A stretch of 13,350 nt of DNA from Anaerolineaceae bacterium UBA6073. GTDB taxonomy: Bacteria > Chloroflexota > Anaerolineae > Anaerolineales > Anaerolineaceae. Positions 12,975-13,350 of this stretch are shown here, piece after piece. The position numbers were made by a program, and so were the translations under genes. Every line of letters begins with the position of its first letter. Within the stretch, counting starts at the first letter, position 1. The stretch spans positions 107,526 to 120,875 of the forward strand of contig DIXT01000019.1 of assembly GCA_002436085.1 (NCBI GenBank). Reading direction: 5' to 3'. The notes beneath the pieces were generated by a model. That model saw nothing but the letters and a program-made list of their open reading frames with translations. It was not told the origin of the DNA and did no database searches.

Positions 12975-13350
12975 TTGTCATTCTGATACCCTGAAGGGTA
13001 CAGACCGCAGTGAAGAATCTATCAGTAGGGATAAATACAAGACCCTTCGCTGGCTCAGGGTGACGAACAACCTTCGCTGGCTCAGGGTGACGAACAAGCT
13101 TCGCTGGCGACCTGTACCTGTTAAGGTACCTGTGTGCTGAAATTTGTCATTCTGAACGAAGTGAAGAATCTTTCCGTAGGGATAATCATAAGACCCTTCG
13201 CAGGCTCAGGGTGACAAACAAAGGCAAAACAGCAAGACCCTTCGCTTGCGACCTGTACCTGTTAAGGTACCTGTGTGCTGAAATTTGTCATTCTGAACGA
13301 AGTGAAGAATCTTGGTATTGCATTGAAAGCAAGACCCTTCGCAAGCTCAG
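12975..13350. repeat. GTCATTCTGA-type palindromic repeats, running off the window end
   Basis: Units open with TTGTCATTCTGAACGAAGTG (or variants) at about 12975, 13143 and 13286, and close with CTTCGCNGGCTCAGGGTGAC at about 13054, 13089 and 13214. The ends are therefore imperfect inverted repeats (GTCA...TGAC). A 66-bp segment is identical at 13107-13172 and 13248-13313. It includes the hairpin module GTACCT-GTTA-AGGTAC. This is a widespread REP-like type with no coding capacity. The ORF from 12808 into this stretch is not credible as a gene. 12882-12974 shows nothing recognisable. Confidence 0.8.

Noticed and set aside
12808..13140. 110-residue plus-strand ORF
   Set aside because: It overlaps the GIY-YIG gene in another frame and then translates the GTCATTCTGA repeats (repeated RWLRVTN).

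Overview
The window looks like chromosomal sequence from a GC-rich, non-model bacterium. A Chloroflexota (Anaerolineae-like) origin is my best guess. It rests on gene content (type-4 uracil-DNA glycosylase, DUF951, a Ser/Ala/Pro-rich lipoprotein start), on short or absent leaders behind TATAAT boxes, and on intergenic space full of palindromic repeats. No rRNA or other taxonomic marker is present, so this assignment is an inference.

Layout. (1) 1-415: an irregular array of five hairpin repeats, then a terminator. (2) 415-5089, minus strand: a tightly packed six-gene operon, transcribed tsaE > tsaB > rimI > type-4 UDG > nucleotide-sugar dehydrogenase > nucleotide-sugar epimerase. It has 1- or 4-base overlaps between most genes and a TATAAT box upstream of tsaE. 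It joins tRNA t6A synthesis, protein N-acetylation, uracil repair and supply of UDP-sugar acids for surface polysaccharide. (3) 5100-6150: no genes, only a mosaic of at least three repeat families. (4) 6155-7267, minus: a lipoprotein with a transglutaminase-like Cys/His domain and a good sigma-70-type promoter. (5) 7370-7960: more of the same repeats. (6) 8043-11618, plus: a large single-chain restriction-modification enzyme (PD-(D/E)XK nuclease, gamma-type adenine methyltransferase, Type-ISP-like specificity domain, no helicase), followed after 12 bp by a small AT-rich membrane protein of unknown function. (7) 11638-12881: DUF951 (minus), divergent from an M50 site-2 protease and a GIY-YIG protein (plus), from a compact divergent promoter whose DUF951 transcript should be leaderless. 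(8) 12975-13350: another palindromic repeat family.

The most interesting points are these. The hairpin repeat family changes its stem sequence between loci with compensating changes in both arms. A small hairpin module sits inside two otherwise different repeat families. The uracil-DNA glycosylase ends in a canonical sliding-clamp-binding pentapeptide. The R-M enzyme lacks a helicase, its specificity domain is sharply AT-rich inside an otherwise GC-rich gene, and it has an uncharacterised membrane partner. I found no CRISPR array, tRNA, rRNA or transposase gene.
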